Of a stretch of 64,000 nucleotides of DNA, positions 8,676 to 16,544 are shown in pieces; position 1 is the first letter of the stretch; each line of letters begins with the position of its first letter. Position numbers and translations under genes: made by a program. Origin of the DNA: Persebacter sp965221835 (GTDB taxonomy: Bacteria; Pseudomonadota; Gammaproteobacteria; Tethybacterales; Persebacteraceae); contig OZ244916.1 of assembly GCA_965221835.1 (NCBI GenBank), positions 992,001 through 1,056,000 of the forward strand, in the 5' to 3' direction. The notes under the pieces are model-generated. The model had not been told where the DNA came from. It saw only the letters and a list, made by a program, of their open reading frames with translations, and made no database searches.

Positions 8676-10113
8676 CTTCACCGCCGTCCAGAAGCGCAAT
8701 AGTTTCGTCGTACAGTGCTTTGGACGCGTCAAGATGATCGCGCGTCATAAATCCGGTTTCGTCATCAAACGCGACTTTCCGCACCGTCGTTTTGCCTTTC
8801 GCGCGCGTTGCAAAAGAATACGCCGCCGCTTTGTCCGCATTCAACAACTCGCCGCCGTTTTTAACGGGGTTTTTGTCTTTCAGTTCGGCACGATGCACCG
8901 CGTTACCGATTTGTTCCAAAACAATATCGCTGTGCGTTGTCGCCAAAACAAAAACGCCCGCATTCGCCAATTGCACCAAAACATCCGAAATCGCCCGCTG
9001 CCCTTTCGGATGCAGATGCGCCTCCGGTTCTTCCACGATAAATAAATCGCCCTCCTCCAAATGATGCCGCACAAAAACGGAAATCGGCGCCAACTCTGAA
9101 ACCATGGATGAAGTATTGTTCAGCGGCAACTCGCGTTCTTTCCCGCCGCGGGAAAACTTATAGCGAAAATCGGGGTATCCGGTTTCGTTTTTACGAATCT
9201 TTATTTCGCCGTCCATAATTTCGTTTTCCATTCGCTCGCCGATGGGAGCAATATTCGAATTTTGGCGTATACGCCGAGGCATAAACGGACTGGTACGCCG
9301 ATATGCACGGATTCCGATGACAGGAACATCAATGAGTTTCCGCATAAAATCCGACAGTACGCCGGTGAACATCGGAGTAGAATTCATTCGGTGGAAATGT
9401 CCCTGCAATCCCACAAAGGGCGCTTGCGCCATCACTGCGTCGACCAATCCGCGATGACTCTGCATAATGCCGCCGCGAATGGCGGGGAGATAATGTGCGG
9501 TATCGGGCATTTCATCCCACAGTGCTGAACGAAATGCGCGCGCCAATAAATGCGGATTAATAGGCGCAGATAATTGAAAACGAAATTCCACCTCCAACGG
9601 CATTTCGGAAAACGAATCGATTAATTTGTCTACCATTTTTGAGAGCGCGCGGGGATTTATTTTACTCCGCTTTGGCGACACTAGATCGACAATGACTTCG
9701 CCATCATCGGAATACATTACCACCGACACTTTTTTGTCTTGAATTAGATTCTCCCCCTCTTCTCCGAAACAATACAAGATTTTTTTTCGCCATAATCCCG
9801 CCAGCCCCTCCGCCCAGGGGATGAATTTGGAGGCGCACCACGCCTCGACATCCTCTTTCGTTGCCTCGCGCGCAGACACACCGCGATCAATCATTTTTTG
9901 TATCGCGGGATTATTCTTTGCTTTTTGTTGGCTGCGTATTTGTATATTTATAAGAGGACGGAATCCATCTTCCAAAATTTCGATAATCGTATACAACAGC
10001 ACCGCCAAATACGATTTTCCTGTGTTGCTGGGACCGACGAAAAGAGTCATCGGTGAGAGGTGGATGTCTTTCGCTTCGCCGATGGGACCGAAATTTTTCA
10101 CCGAGATTTTCAT
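8668..10113 (-). CDS. AAA/ABC-type ATPase (AAA_15/OLD-like), putative defence sensor
   Basis: A 481-residue SMC/RecF-like ATPase. Walker A is GPSNTGKS at 27-34, a signature-like TSSMVSELAP comes late, followed by Walker B LFIVEEPEAHLHP and the H-loop ATTHSD. The long middle insert is what AAA_15/OLD-family proteins use to bind nucleic acid or a partner. In systems such as Septu, PARIS and Gabija an ATPase of this kind controls a linked nuclease; here the next gene is a nuclease candidate that overlaps it. The chosen ATG (MKISVKNFGPIG) sits 6 bases after a TATAAT box. The first seven codons are duplicated 945 bases upstream. Confidence 0.85.
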   Translation of the reverse strand: MKISVKNFGPIGEAKDIHLSPMTLFVGPSNTGKSYLAVLLYTIIEILEDGFRPLINIQIRSQQKAKNNPAIQKMIDRGVSAREATKEDVEAWCASKFIPWAEGLAGLWRKKILYCFGEEGENLIQDKKVSVVMYSDDGEVIVDLVSPKRSKINPRALSKMVDKLIDSFSEMPLEVEFRFQLSAPINPHLLARAFRSALWDEMPDTAHYLPAIRGGIMQSHRGLVDAVMAQAPFVGLQGHFHRMNSTPMFTGVLSDFMRKLIDVPVIGIRAYRRTSPFMPRRIRQNSNIAPIGERMENEIMDGEIKIRKNETGYPDFRYKFSRGGKERELPLNNTSSMVSELAPISVFVRHHLEEGDLFIVEEPEAHLHPKGQRAISDVLVQLANAGVFVLATTHSDIVLEQIGNAVHRAELKDKNPVKNGGELLNADKAAAYSFATRAKGKTTVRKVAFDDETGFMTRDHLDASKALYDETIALLDGGEDD

Positions 10114-10119
10114 TGCGAA

Positions 10120-10125
10120 ATTATA
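10120..10125 (-). promoter_or_regulatory. -10 box of the ATPase-nuclease pair
   Basis: TATAAT, six bases, ATG of the ATPase gene. The same box is present in repeat copy B, where it now precedes only a 25-codon chimeric frame. Confidence 0.5.
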
Positions 10126-10153
10126 CCGCAAAATCGGAAGTTTTTATAAAAAA

Positions 10154-10294
10154 TCACCGCGCCTTTTGCGGGCGCATTCGCCAATAACTCCATCGTTTTA
10201 TTGCCGAGTTTTTCCATTTGCGGACGGCGCGGGCGATTAAAATTGCGGCGGGCGTTTTGTCCGCGCGTTTCGGCGTTTCGGTTAATTCCGCGTT
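10154..10294 (-). pseudogene. duplicated 3' end of a family 25 glycosyltransferase gene
   Basis: Encodes the same last 46 or so residues as the intact family 25 gene (NAELTETPKRADKTP ... RMRPQKAR, stop), with one conservative change (Val to Ala). It has no start and is joined directly to the end of the DUF2335 gene, whose TAA is at the junction. It is part of repeat copy A. Confidence 0.8.
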
Positions 10295-10673
10295 ATTTTT
10301 TTCGCGAAATGAGAGACAAGGCGAGAATGCCGATTGCCGCCGAACCGCCTAAATACGCGGCATTTGGAGAGCCGCGGAAAATGCCCGCCGCAGCAACAGC
10401 GATGCAACACAAACAAAGAAACGCGACAATCCACTGCCCGCTAACGGCGAGGAAATGGTTGCGCGTATTATTTTGGCGCGTTTGCTTTATTTTTTCCTCC
10501 TGTTGCTTTTCGCCCATGGAAAGAAGGCGTTCCGCCGCACCGGGGAGGATATGCTCGTACTGTTCCAATTCTGCGGACGGCGGCAAAATCGGTCCCGGCT
10601 CCACTTCGCGGATGACTTGGACGCTTTTGTCGCCGTCCCGGACGGAAACGCCTTCCCTACTTTTTTCGCTCAT
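10293..10673 (-). CDS. DUF2335 family membrane protein
   Basis: A 126-residue protein with the DUF2335 signature: GPILPPSAELEQYEHILPGA followed by AERLLSMGEKQQEEK, then two membrane segments (IVAFLCLCCIAVAAAGIF and AYLGGSAAIGILALSLI) and a basic end. Members are small integral membrane proteins of unknown function, frequently near phage or defence genes. It overlaps the preceding 88-residue gene by 17 bases, so the two are a unit. Its stop codon coincides with the edge of repeat copy A, which marks it as part of an inserted or duplicated segment. Confidence 0.75.
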   Translation of the reverse strand: MSEKSREGVSVRDGDKSVQVIREVEPGPILPPSAELEQYEHILPGAAERLLSMGEKQQEEKIKQTRQNNTRNHFLAVSGQWIVAFLCLCCIAVAAAGIFRGSPNAAYLGGSAAIGILALSLISRKK

Positions 10674-10923
10674 ATTCGCGAATGCGGGCGGATTCTTGGT
10701 GGTAAGCGTCCCACAGACAGCCGTATACTTCGCGCCAATTTTCGGCGAGTTCCCGGCGTTGCGTCCGCACGCTGAAATCCACTTCGGGATGTTGCGGGAA
10801 AAGCGTCAGAGTAGATGCGCCGCGCAAAAAATGTGAGTTGCGAAAAGAATCCATCATGCGAATGAACAACCGCCGATACAAAGGCGTTTCGGGGACTTCG
10901 TATTGGGTGTTTTGGTTTTTCAT
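10657..10923 (-). CDS. hypothetical 88-residue partner of the DUF2335 protein
   Basis: A soluble, charged protein with no membrane segment or family I recognise. The middle (RNSHFLRGASTLTLFPQHPEVD) is followed by a helical C terminus rich in Arg/Glu (AENWREVYGCLWDAYHQES). It begins with an ATG after aaggaaaaccaaca and lies downstream of a convincing promoter. It is the first gene of the repeat-flanked cassette and overlaps the DUF2335 gene. Confidence 0.6.
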   Translation of the reverse strand: MKNQNTQYEVPETPLYRRLFIRMMDSFRNSHFLRGASTLTLFPQHPEVDFSVRTQRRELAENWREVYGCLWDAYHQESARIREYERKK

Positions 10924-10963
10924 TGTTGGTTTTCCTTTTTCGGTTAAATTCCGATTTAATTGA

Positions 10964-10992
10964 ATTATAGCACATTATTTCCGAAAATGGAA
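10964..10992 (-). promoter_or_regulatory. promoter of the DUF2335 cassette
   Basis: A -35-like TTCCAT (10987-10992) and a perfect -10 TATAAT (10964-10969) are separated by 17 bases. The predicted start gives a leader of about 35 bases with a purine-rich site before the ATG. The cassette thus carries its own promoter, unlike the operonic genes on either side. Confidence 0.55.
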
Positions 10993-11038
10993 GCGGTTTC
11001 GGCGGGGCGGTGCGTTGGGGCTGGTGCGGCGGGTTTTA

Positions 11039-11239
11039 TTTTTCACCGATATTTTCATTGCGAAATTATACCGCAAAATCGGAAGTTTTTATAAAAAATC
11101 ACCGCGCCTTTTGCGGGCGCATTCGCCAATAACTCCATCGTTTTATTGCCGAGTTTTTCCATTTGCGAACGGCGCGGACGATTAAAATTGCGGCGGGCGT
11201 TTTGTCCGCGCGTTTCGGCGTTTCGGTCAATTCCGCGTT
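11039..11239 (-). repeat. 201-base direct repeat, copy B
   Basis: The copy that belongs to the intact family 25 gene. Beyond the gene's stop it still carries the TATAAT box and the codons MKISVKN of the ATPase gene, after which the sequence diverges into a 25-codon chimeric frame ending in TAA. This shows that the glycosyltransferase once ran directly into the ATPase gene, or that this junction was copied. Confidence 0.9.
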
Positions 11240-11908
11240 GATGTCGTCAATGGCGGAAGCGGGAGTCAGTTGCCGCACCGGATTCGGACAAACGGCGTAT
11301 ACCCGTCCACGCCAATTCCAAAAATCCTTCCACACCACATCCAAACCGTGATGCATATACCAGCAATGATGCAGAAGTTTTTTCGCGCCTGATGCGGAAA
11401 TCATATACGCCCCCGCCGCGTTCGGCGTTTTGTTTAGTTGCGCGAGACGGTAGCCGCCGAAAGTTTGCAGCGTCCGATAAATTTTGTCGGAATGATCGCG
11501 GTGCAAATAAACTAAATCCCATCGCCAATCGCAGGCGGCGATTTCGGCGACAACTTCCGCAAATCCGGGTTTCGGTTCGGCATCGTCTTCCAAAACGACC
11601 GCCGCCGGAATTTGTTCGTCCGCAATTCGCCGCCACAAATTATAGTGCGATAAATAACAGCCGATTTCGCCCGGCGACAATCGCCCCGCAAAACGCGTTC
11701 TGTTGTGATTCAAACGAAAACACGAGCCTTCGCTGCGGTGATATTGCTCCAAACGGTCGGCATAATCGGCGCGATTAATTTCGCGTCCGTCAATGCCGTC
11801 CGTCATTTCGTACCGCACATTTGCCGCATCCAAACGGCGAATCATTGCCGCCCGCCGATCTTTCGCACGGGCGAGGGAAATGACAAAAATCGGCGGCGCG
11901 TTCTTCAT
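11099..11908 (-). CDS. family 25 glycosyltransferase (LPS-type)
   Basis: Third family 25 paralogue, 269 residues, complete: IFVISLARAKDRRA, GEIGCYLSHYNLWRRI, AAVVLEDDAEPKPGF, and a late YMISASGAKKLL motif shared with the other two copies. The C terminus is strongly basic (RKWKNSAIKRWSYWRMRPQK). The start overlaps the stop of the family 4 glycosyltransferase gene by 4 bases, so both are translated from one mRNA. Its last 47 codons are duplicated 945 bases downstream. Confidence 0.88.
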   Translation of the reverse strand: MKNAPPIFVISLARAKDRRAAMIRRLDAANVRYEMTDGIDGREINRADYADRLEQYHRSEGSCFRLNHNRTRFAGRLSPGEIGCYLSHYNLWRRIADEQIPAAVVLEDDAEPKPGFAEVVAEIAACDWRWDLVYLHRDHSDKIYRTLQTFGGYRLAQLNKTPNAAGAYMISASGAKKLLHHCWYMHHGLDVVWKDFWNWRGRVYAVCPNPVRQLTPASAIDDINAELTETPKRADKTPAAILIVRAVRKWKNSAIKRWSYWRMRPQKAR

Positions 11909-13032
11909 TTTGTGCCGTTGCCGAGGCGGCGATAAATGTCAATGTACGCGGCGGCGTTTTTGTCCCACGAAAAATTTTGCGCCCATTTTTGGCGGGCGGC
12001 GATTGTATCGGAATCGGGCGAGGCGATTTTTTCGCGCACTAGTTCCGCCATTTTTTTCGCTTCTTGGTTTTGCCAATAATGCGCGTGTTCGCCGCCGACT
12101 TCGGGCAGGGCGGTGTTTGCAAAACAAAATACCGGTTTGCCGAAATGAAACGCTTCAATCACCGGCATTCCGAATCCTTCTTTTAGCGAAGGAAAAACGA
12201 ATCCCGCACATTCGCGCAACAAAAACGCCTTTTCCGAATCGGAAACAATGCCCGGCGTCAAAACGCGTTCGCGCATATTTTCGCGCGCGATGGAATCTTT
12301 TAATCGGGCGATTCCGTCCGCCTTGTGTTTTCCTGCAATAACGAGATTCGTTCCGGGCAAATGCCGCATCATCGGCGGCAAAATGTGATAGTTTTTATGC
12401 GCGGCAATTTGCGCAACCGAAAACAAAAACGGACGCATTTCATCGCGAAACCACGGCGGGCGTTCGGGATTTTGCGGCTTGTCGACGCCGTTGTAAATAA
12501 TCGCGATTTCCTTGCCGGAAATGTCAATATTTTGCGCGGTAATATCGCGACTATACCGGGAAATAAACGCGATAAAATCGGCGCGGGAAACGGAATCGCG
12601 CATTCGCCGCAAATTGCGCACCTTGCTTCTTTTGCCGCCTTGTAAAATATGCATATCGTGAACCGTAAAAACAAATGGCGTTTTGTCATGGGCGGGAATT
12701 TCCATGTGTTGCCGATGCAACGCATGCCGCACATTATGTTCGTCGCCGTCGTAGCGATAGGCGAAAATATCTTTGTTAAAAATCCGCCGCAATTTGTTCC
12801 ACGGCGAAAACTTGCCTTTGAGATGCGTAGCACCGGTTTGAGCGGCGGCGGCGGCGAATTCGGCAAAAGCGGGATGAGTCAAAAACTGGAAATTGATTGG
12901 CGAATCGGGCGGGCGGGCAGAATTGTCCGCCGCAGATTGCGCACGGCACAAGGCGGCGGCAAATTGCAAAGAAACTTGCCCCAATCCGGTGGCACCGCTG
13001 CGAATGCGTCCGTTGTCAATTAATACTCGCAT
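11905..13032 (-). CDS. family 4 glycosyltransferase (GT-B, mannosyltransferase-like)
   Basis: A 375-residue retaining glycosyltransferase: N-terminal MRVLIDNGRIRSGATGLG acceptor domain, VFTVHDMHILQG, SVAQIAAHKNYHIL (the start of the Glycos_transf_1 domain), and the EX7E-type motif in FPSLKEGFGMPVIEAFHFG. It resembles WbaZ/WbdA-type mannosyl or rhamnosyl transferases of surface polysaccharide loci. An in-frame GTG lies three codons earlier, but it is only 2 bases after a TATAAT box (13044-13049), so the ATG 11 bases after that box is preferred. It heads the glycan transcript and is divergent from rnpB. Confidence 0.88.
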   Translation of the reverse strand: MRVLIDNGRIRSGATGLGQVSLQFAAALCRAQSAADNSARPPDSPINFQFLTHPAFAEFAAAAAQTGATHLKGKFSPWNKLRRIFNKDIFAYRYDGDEHNVRHALHRQHMEIPAHDKTPFVFTVHDMHILQGGKRSKVRNLRRMRDSVSRADFIAFISRYSRDITAQNIDISGKEIAIIYNGVDKPQNPERPPWFRDEMRPFLFSVAQIAAHKNYHILPPMMRHLPGTNLVIAGKHKADGIARLKDSIARENMRERVLTPGIVSDSEKAFLLRECAGFVFPSLKEGFGMPVIEAFHFGKPVFCFANTALPEVGGEHAHYWQNQEAKKMAELVREKIASPDSDTIAARQKWAQNFSWDKNAAAYIDIYRRLGNGTK

Positions 13033-13105
13033 AAATCGCACAAATTATAACAGATTCGGAAAAGCGGAAATGGTCGCCTTTTGCGCAACAGGCGGCGAAT
13101 CGGAT

Positions 13106-13111
13106 TATAAT
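13106..13111 (+). promoter_or_regulatory. -10 box of rnpB
   Basis: TATAAT directly before GGGGGCGGCGAG; the predicted start falls at the 5' strand of the P1 helix of the RNase P RNA. A TTGCGC sequence 19 bases upstream may serve as a weak -35. Confidence 0.6.
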
Positions 13112-13114
13112 GGG

Positions 13115-13460
13115 GGCGGCGAGCGGACTAAACGGTCGCCCGTGTTTTTCACGGGAGGAAAGTCCGGACTCCGCAGGGCAAAACGCCGGGTAACGCCCGG
13201 ACGCCGCAAGGCGATGGAAAGTGCCGCAGAAAATAAACCGCCGGGAAACCGGCAAGGGTGAAAAGGTGCGGTAAGAGCGCACCGCGTTTTTGGCGACAAA
13301 AACGGCATGGCAAACCCCGTTTGGAGCAAGACCAAACAGAAATGACGATGTCGCCCGCATCCACCATTTCGGGTAGGTCGCAACGAGGATATCGGCAACG
13401 ATATTCCCAGAGGAATGACCGTTCACGACAGAATCCGGCTTATCGGTCCGTCTCGCCGCC
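13115..13460 (+). ncRNA. rnpB: RNase P RNA, bacterial class A
   Basis: Catalytic RNA that removes 5' leaders from tRNA precursors. The diagnostic conserved blocks are all readable: GAGGAAAGTCCGGACTCC near the 5' end, GGGTAACGCCCGG, GGTAAGAGCGCACCG, and AGAGGAATGACCG followed by ACAGAATCCGGCTTAT at the 3' end. The ends were set by the P1 helix, where GGCGGCGAG pairs with CTCGCCGCC. Length and order fit the A type found in most proteobacteria. No clear poly-T terminator follows. Confidence 0.97.
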
Positions 13461-13507
13461 GTTTTGTATCGCCCGCAAAACGCCGCCTCCGTAAAAATTT
13501 GATTATT

Positions 13508-13552
13508 TGCCGCAATATGGTGTTATAATGTTTGCGGTGCCGCAATATGGTG
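13508..13552 (+). promoter_or_regulatory. TPR-operon promoter with a duplicated 15-base site
   Basis: The 15-mer TGCCGCAATATGGTG occurs twice, exactly 30 bases apart (13508-13522 and 13538-13552). A perfect TATAAT (13524-13529) lies between the copies, 69 bases before the first TPR gene. Two sites three helical turns apart around a -10 box would suit a dimeric regulator; this is inference. No regulator gene is adjacent. Confidence 0.4.
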
Positions 13553-13597
13553 AGTATGCGGTTTTTTTCATATTAAAATTAGGAAAACTGAATAGCA

Positions 13598-16519
13598 ATG
13601 TCATCTCCGCCTCTCCCGCCGGATAAAAATGAGCCGCAAAAAGCAGCGGATCTCAGCCATTTTCAGCAAAACAAAGCGGAATCCGTCCCGTACAAAAAAC
13701 GCGGCATTTCCATGGGCGGCATAACCTCGGCGATTGACAATCTCAAAAAACCCAAAAAACCCAAACCCGCCGCCGGCGAATCCATCTTCGCCAAACACAA
13801 AAAAAATATCATTCTCGGCGTTGCCGCCGCCGTCGTCATTCCCGCTGTCATCATTGTCGGCATCAAAATTCCCGACCAGATTTCCCGCAGCAAGGCATTT
13901 TCCGCCTACGAAGAAGGGCGTTACGACGATTCATTGCGCGATTTTCGCGATTATATGCAAAACAATCCGGGCGATGCCGAAGCCGCTTTTTATTCCGCAC
14001 GGGCGGCAATCAATACCGGCGATTTTCAATATGCGTCCGACACGATGGGCAAAATCGCGAATGCCCCCGGCATCTCGCAAAATCCCGAATTTTTGTTTTA
14101 TCACGCGCTCGCCCTCGCACCGGACGCCGATTCCATCCCGGTACTTAACAAACTCGTTTCCGCCTCCCCCTCGCATGTCGGCGGGCGATTGTTGCGCGGA
14201 ATTTTACTCACGCGCGAAAAAGATTTTCAACGGGCGCGCGAAGATTTTCTGAAAGTAGATTCCATCATCCGCGGCGGCGAAAACTACGACGGCAATGCCA
14301 TTTCACAAGTACATTCCCGCATCGCCTCGCTGCAAAATTTCCTGCCGTCTTTTGATACAAAATCGGCGGTCAGTGCGGATGCGCCCGTTTTGCGCCGTCT
14401 TTCTGGCAGATTGGGCGTGCCGGTCGCACCGGAAATATACATCAGCCGCTATCTTCCCTCGCTGCCCGCCGCAGACGACTCGCTCGCAGTCGGCGACGAC
14501 GATTGGGCGGAAATTTATTACACATTGCTGTTGCTCGCCAACAACCAAACCGAAGAGGCGAAAGCACAAATTTCCGGTCTGACGCCGGAAGTCATGGCAT
14601 CGTCCGCCGGCAGTTTGGAAGGCATTTATCATGTACTGAACAACGATTATCCGGCGGCGGAAAAAGTATTTCGCCAATTGGTAAATTCACCCGCGCCGCA
14701 AGCGGAAATATTTTTCAATCTCGCCAACATAATTTTTAACGCATCTCCCACCGACGAAAACGCGCGGGCGGCAATCGCCTTGCTTTCCGATGCCATCAAT
14801 ATGAATCCGGCGTTGTCCGTGGCGCGACACAATCGCGCGGTTTTGCAACTTTGGCTCGGCGAGTTTGACGGTGCCGCCGATGATATGGCGGCGTTGCAAC
14901 AAGATACGCCGCAAACGCCGCTGTTGCGCGCCTTAATCGCCTTGTCGCTGGATCCGCGGGACGAAAACATTGCGGCGTTGTTGCAAAATATAGAAACATC
15001 CTCGCCCGCCAAAACTTACATTCTCGCCGCCCACCTAATTGCACTCGGCAAATACGGCGATGTTTTGCTGATGTTGCAAGGCGAATCCGAAAAAAGCGCA
15101 GGATGGGAAGAATCCGACCGCCTGTACGCGCAATATCTGGCGAATATCGGGCTTTGGTTGCGCGCCCGCCATTTGCTGACCCAAAAAGCACCGCAAGATT
15201 CGCCCGACATTCGCTATCAAATCGCGCTAATCAATCTGCAAATCGGCGAAACAGAAAAAGCCGAAGCGACTCTCGCCGTAATGGAATCGCAAAACGGCGA
15301 TTCCATCCAAACCGCCGTATTGCGCGCGCTGATATTGTGGCGCACCGGCGAGGCGGAAAAAGCGGCAACCGCCATAACAGACGCATTGCAAGCGGCGACA
15401 TCCGATGAAGAAAAATGGTGGGCGGCAACCGAAGGAAAAGACATTTTGCTGGAACATTCGCCCGATGTTTTGCGGGAGTTGCTTTCGCAATCGCCGCCCG
15501 CCGGTTCTATGGCGCAAGTGCTGTCGGCGCAACTGACGGCGCAAGAAAAACCGAAAGCCGCCGCCGCCGTTGCGCTGGAAGCGTCCGCCCGTCATCCATT
15601 TTTTGAGATTCAACGGCATGCCGGAATCGCGCTGGCAATCGCCGGTCGCAACGACGAAGCGGCGGAAGTTTTGCAAGCAGCAATTGAATGGTCGCCGGTC
15701 AATATTCCGGTGATGAATCGCCTGCGCGAATTGTACGCCGGCGCCGGACGGGCGCAAGACGAAGCGCGCATCACCCGCATTATTCGCAACATCGTCAATT
15801 TTCACAAAAAACCCGAAGACAGCGAAAAAGACGACCACAGCGAAGTCATTAAAATTGAAGCACCCGGCAACAACAAGGCGATATTATCGGCAATCGCGCA
15901 AACACGCGCCAACAAAGCGCCCGTTTCCCAAGCGGCGGACATGTACAAAAAACTAATTGCCGATGCCGCCGCCGATGACGATGCCAAAGCCGCATTAATC
16001 CGCTATCAATTCGGTACTTTTTTGCTATCCAGCCAAGAATATGCGGACGCCGAAACGGAGTTTCGTGCGGCATTGCTTTCCGATTTGTTGCCCCCTTTGC
16101 AGGCGAGACGGGCGAAGTTTTATCTGGGCAAGGCGCTGACTTCGCAAAGAAAGTTTTCGGAAGGCGCGGAAATATACGAAGAGTTGGCAAAAGAAAATCC
16201 GGATATTTCGCTGTATCGCCGCATGATTGGCAACGCGATGATCGGCGACAAAAATCTGGAAGCCGTCTCCTATTTGCGCGAATCCGCGCGCCTGTTTCCC
16301 GCAGATATAGAAAACTATTACGCACTTGTCGCCGCACTGCGTCAAGCCGAACAAAGCGACGAAGCCATTTCCGTATTGCGCAAAGTCGCGCGAATCGCGC
16401 CTTTGTACGCGCCCACCTACATCGCACTTTCGCGCATTCAACAAATTACGGACGACATTATATCGGCAAAGAAAAACAGCGTAATTGTCAACGAATTAAC
16501 ATCCAAAACCCAAAAGTAA
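13598..16519 (+). CDS. large membrane-anchored tetratricopeptide-repeat protein
   Basis: A 973-residue protein. The first 67 residues are polar and lysine/proline-rich, one membrane span follows (NIILGVAAAVVIPAVIIVGI, about 68-88), and the rest is a chain of degenerate 34-residue TPR helices (for example SAYEEGRYDDSLRDFRDYMQNNPGDAEAAF and a string of similar units to the C terminus). The topology suggests a short cytoplasmic head and a long periplasmic superhelix for binding other proteins. No enzyme domain is visible. It is followed after 25 bases by a second protein of the same design. A TPR scaffold for envelope assembly is the most likely role, but the partner is unknown. Confidence 0.8.
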   Translation: MSSPPLPPDKNEPQKAADLSHFQQNKAESVPYKKRGISMGGITSAIDNLKKPKKPKPAAGESIFAKHKKNIILGVAAAVVIPAVIIVGIKIPDQISRSKAFSAYEEGRYDDSLRDFRDYMQNNPGDAEAAFYSARAAINTGDFQYASDTMGKIANAPGISQNPEFLFYHALALAPDADSIPVLNKLVSASPSHVGGRLLRGILLTREKDFQRAREDFLKVDSIIRGGENYDGNAISQVHSRIASLQNFLPSFDTKSAVSADAPVLRRLSGRLGVPVAPEIYISRYLPSLPAADDSLAVGDDDWAEIYYTLLLLANNQTEEAKAQISGLTPEVMASSAGSLEGIYHVLNNDYPAAEKVFRQLVNSPAPQAEIFFNLANIIFNASPTDENARAAIALLSDAINMNPALSVARHNRAVLQLWLGEFDGAADDMAALQQDTPQTPLLRALIALSLDPRDENIAALLQNIETSSPAKTYILAAHLIALGKYGDVLLMLQGESEKSAGWEESDRLYAQYLANIGLWLRARHLLTQKAPQDSPDIRYQIALINLQIGETEKAEATLAVMESQNGDSIQTAVLRALILWRTGEAEKAATAITDALQAATSDEEKWWAATEGKDILLEHSPDVLRELLSQSPPAGSMAQVLSAQLTAQEKPKAAAAVALEASARHPFFEIQRHAGIALAIAGRNDEAAEVLQAAIEWSPVNIPVMNRLRELYAGAGRAQDEARITRIIRNIVNFHKKPEDSEKDDHSEVIKIEAPGNNKAILSAIAQTRANKAPVSQAADMYKKLIADAAADDDAKAALIRYQFGTFLLSSQEYADAETEFRAALLSDLLPPLQARRAKFYLGKALTSQRKFSEGAEIYEELAKENPDISLYRRMIGNAMIGDKNLEAVSYLRESARLFPADIENYYALVAALRQAEQSDEAISVLRKVARIAPLYAPTYIALSRIQQITDDIISAKKNSVIVNELTSKTQK

Positions 16520-16544
16520 CATACCAAACCAAGAGGAGAAAGCC

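Larger units (their letters stand above)
10094..10294 (-). repeat. 201-base direct repeat, copy A
   Basis: About 98% identical to the copy at 11039-11239 (four mismatches seen by eye). It contains the 3' end of the third family 25 glycosyltransferase gene, the short spacer with a TATAAT box, and the first seven codons of the ATPase gene. The two copies bracket the DUF2335 cassette. Confidence 0.9.
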
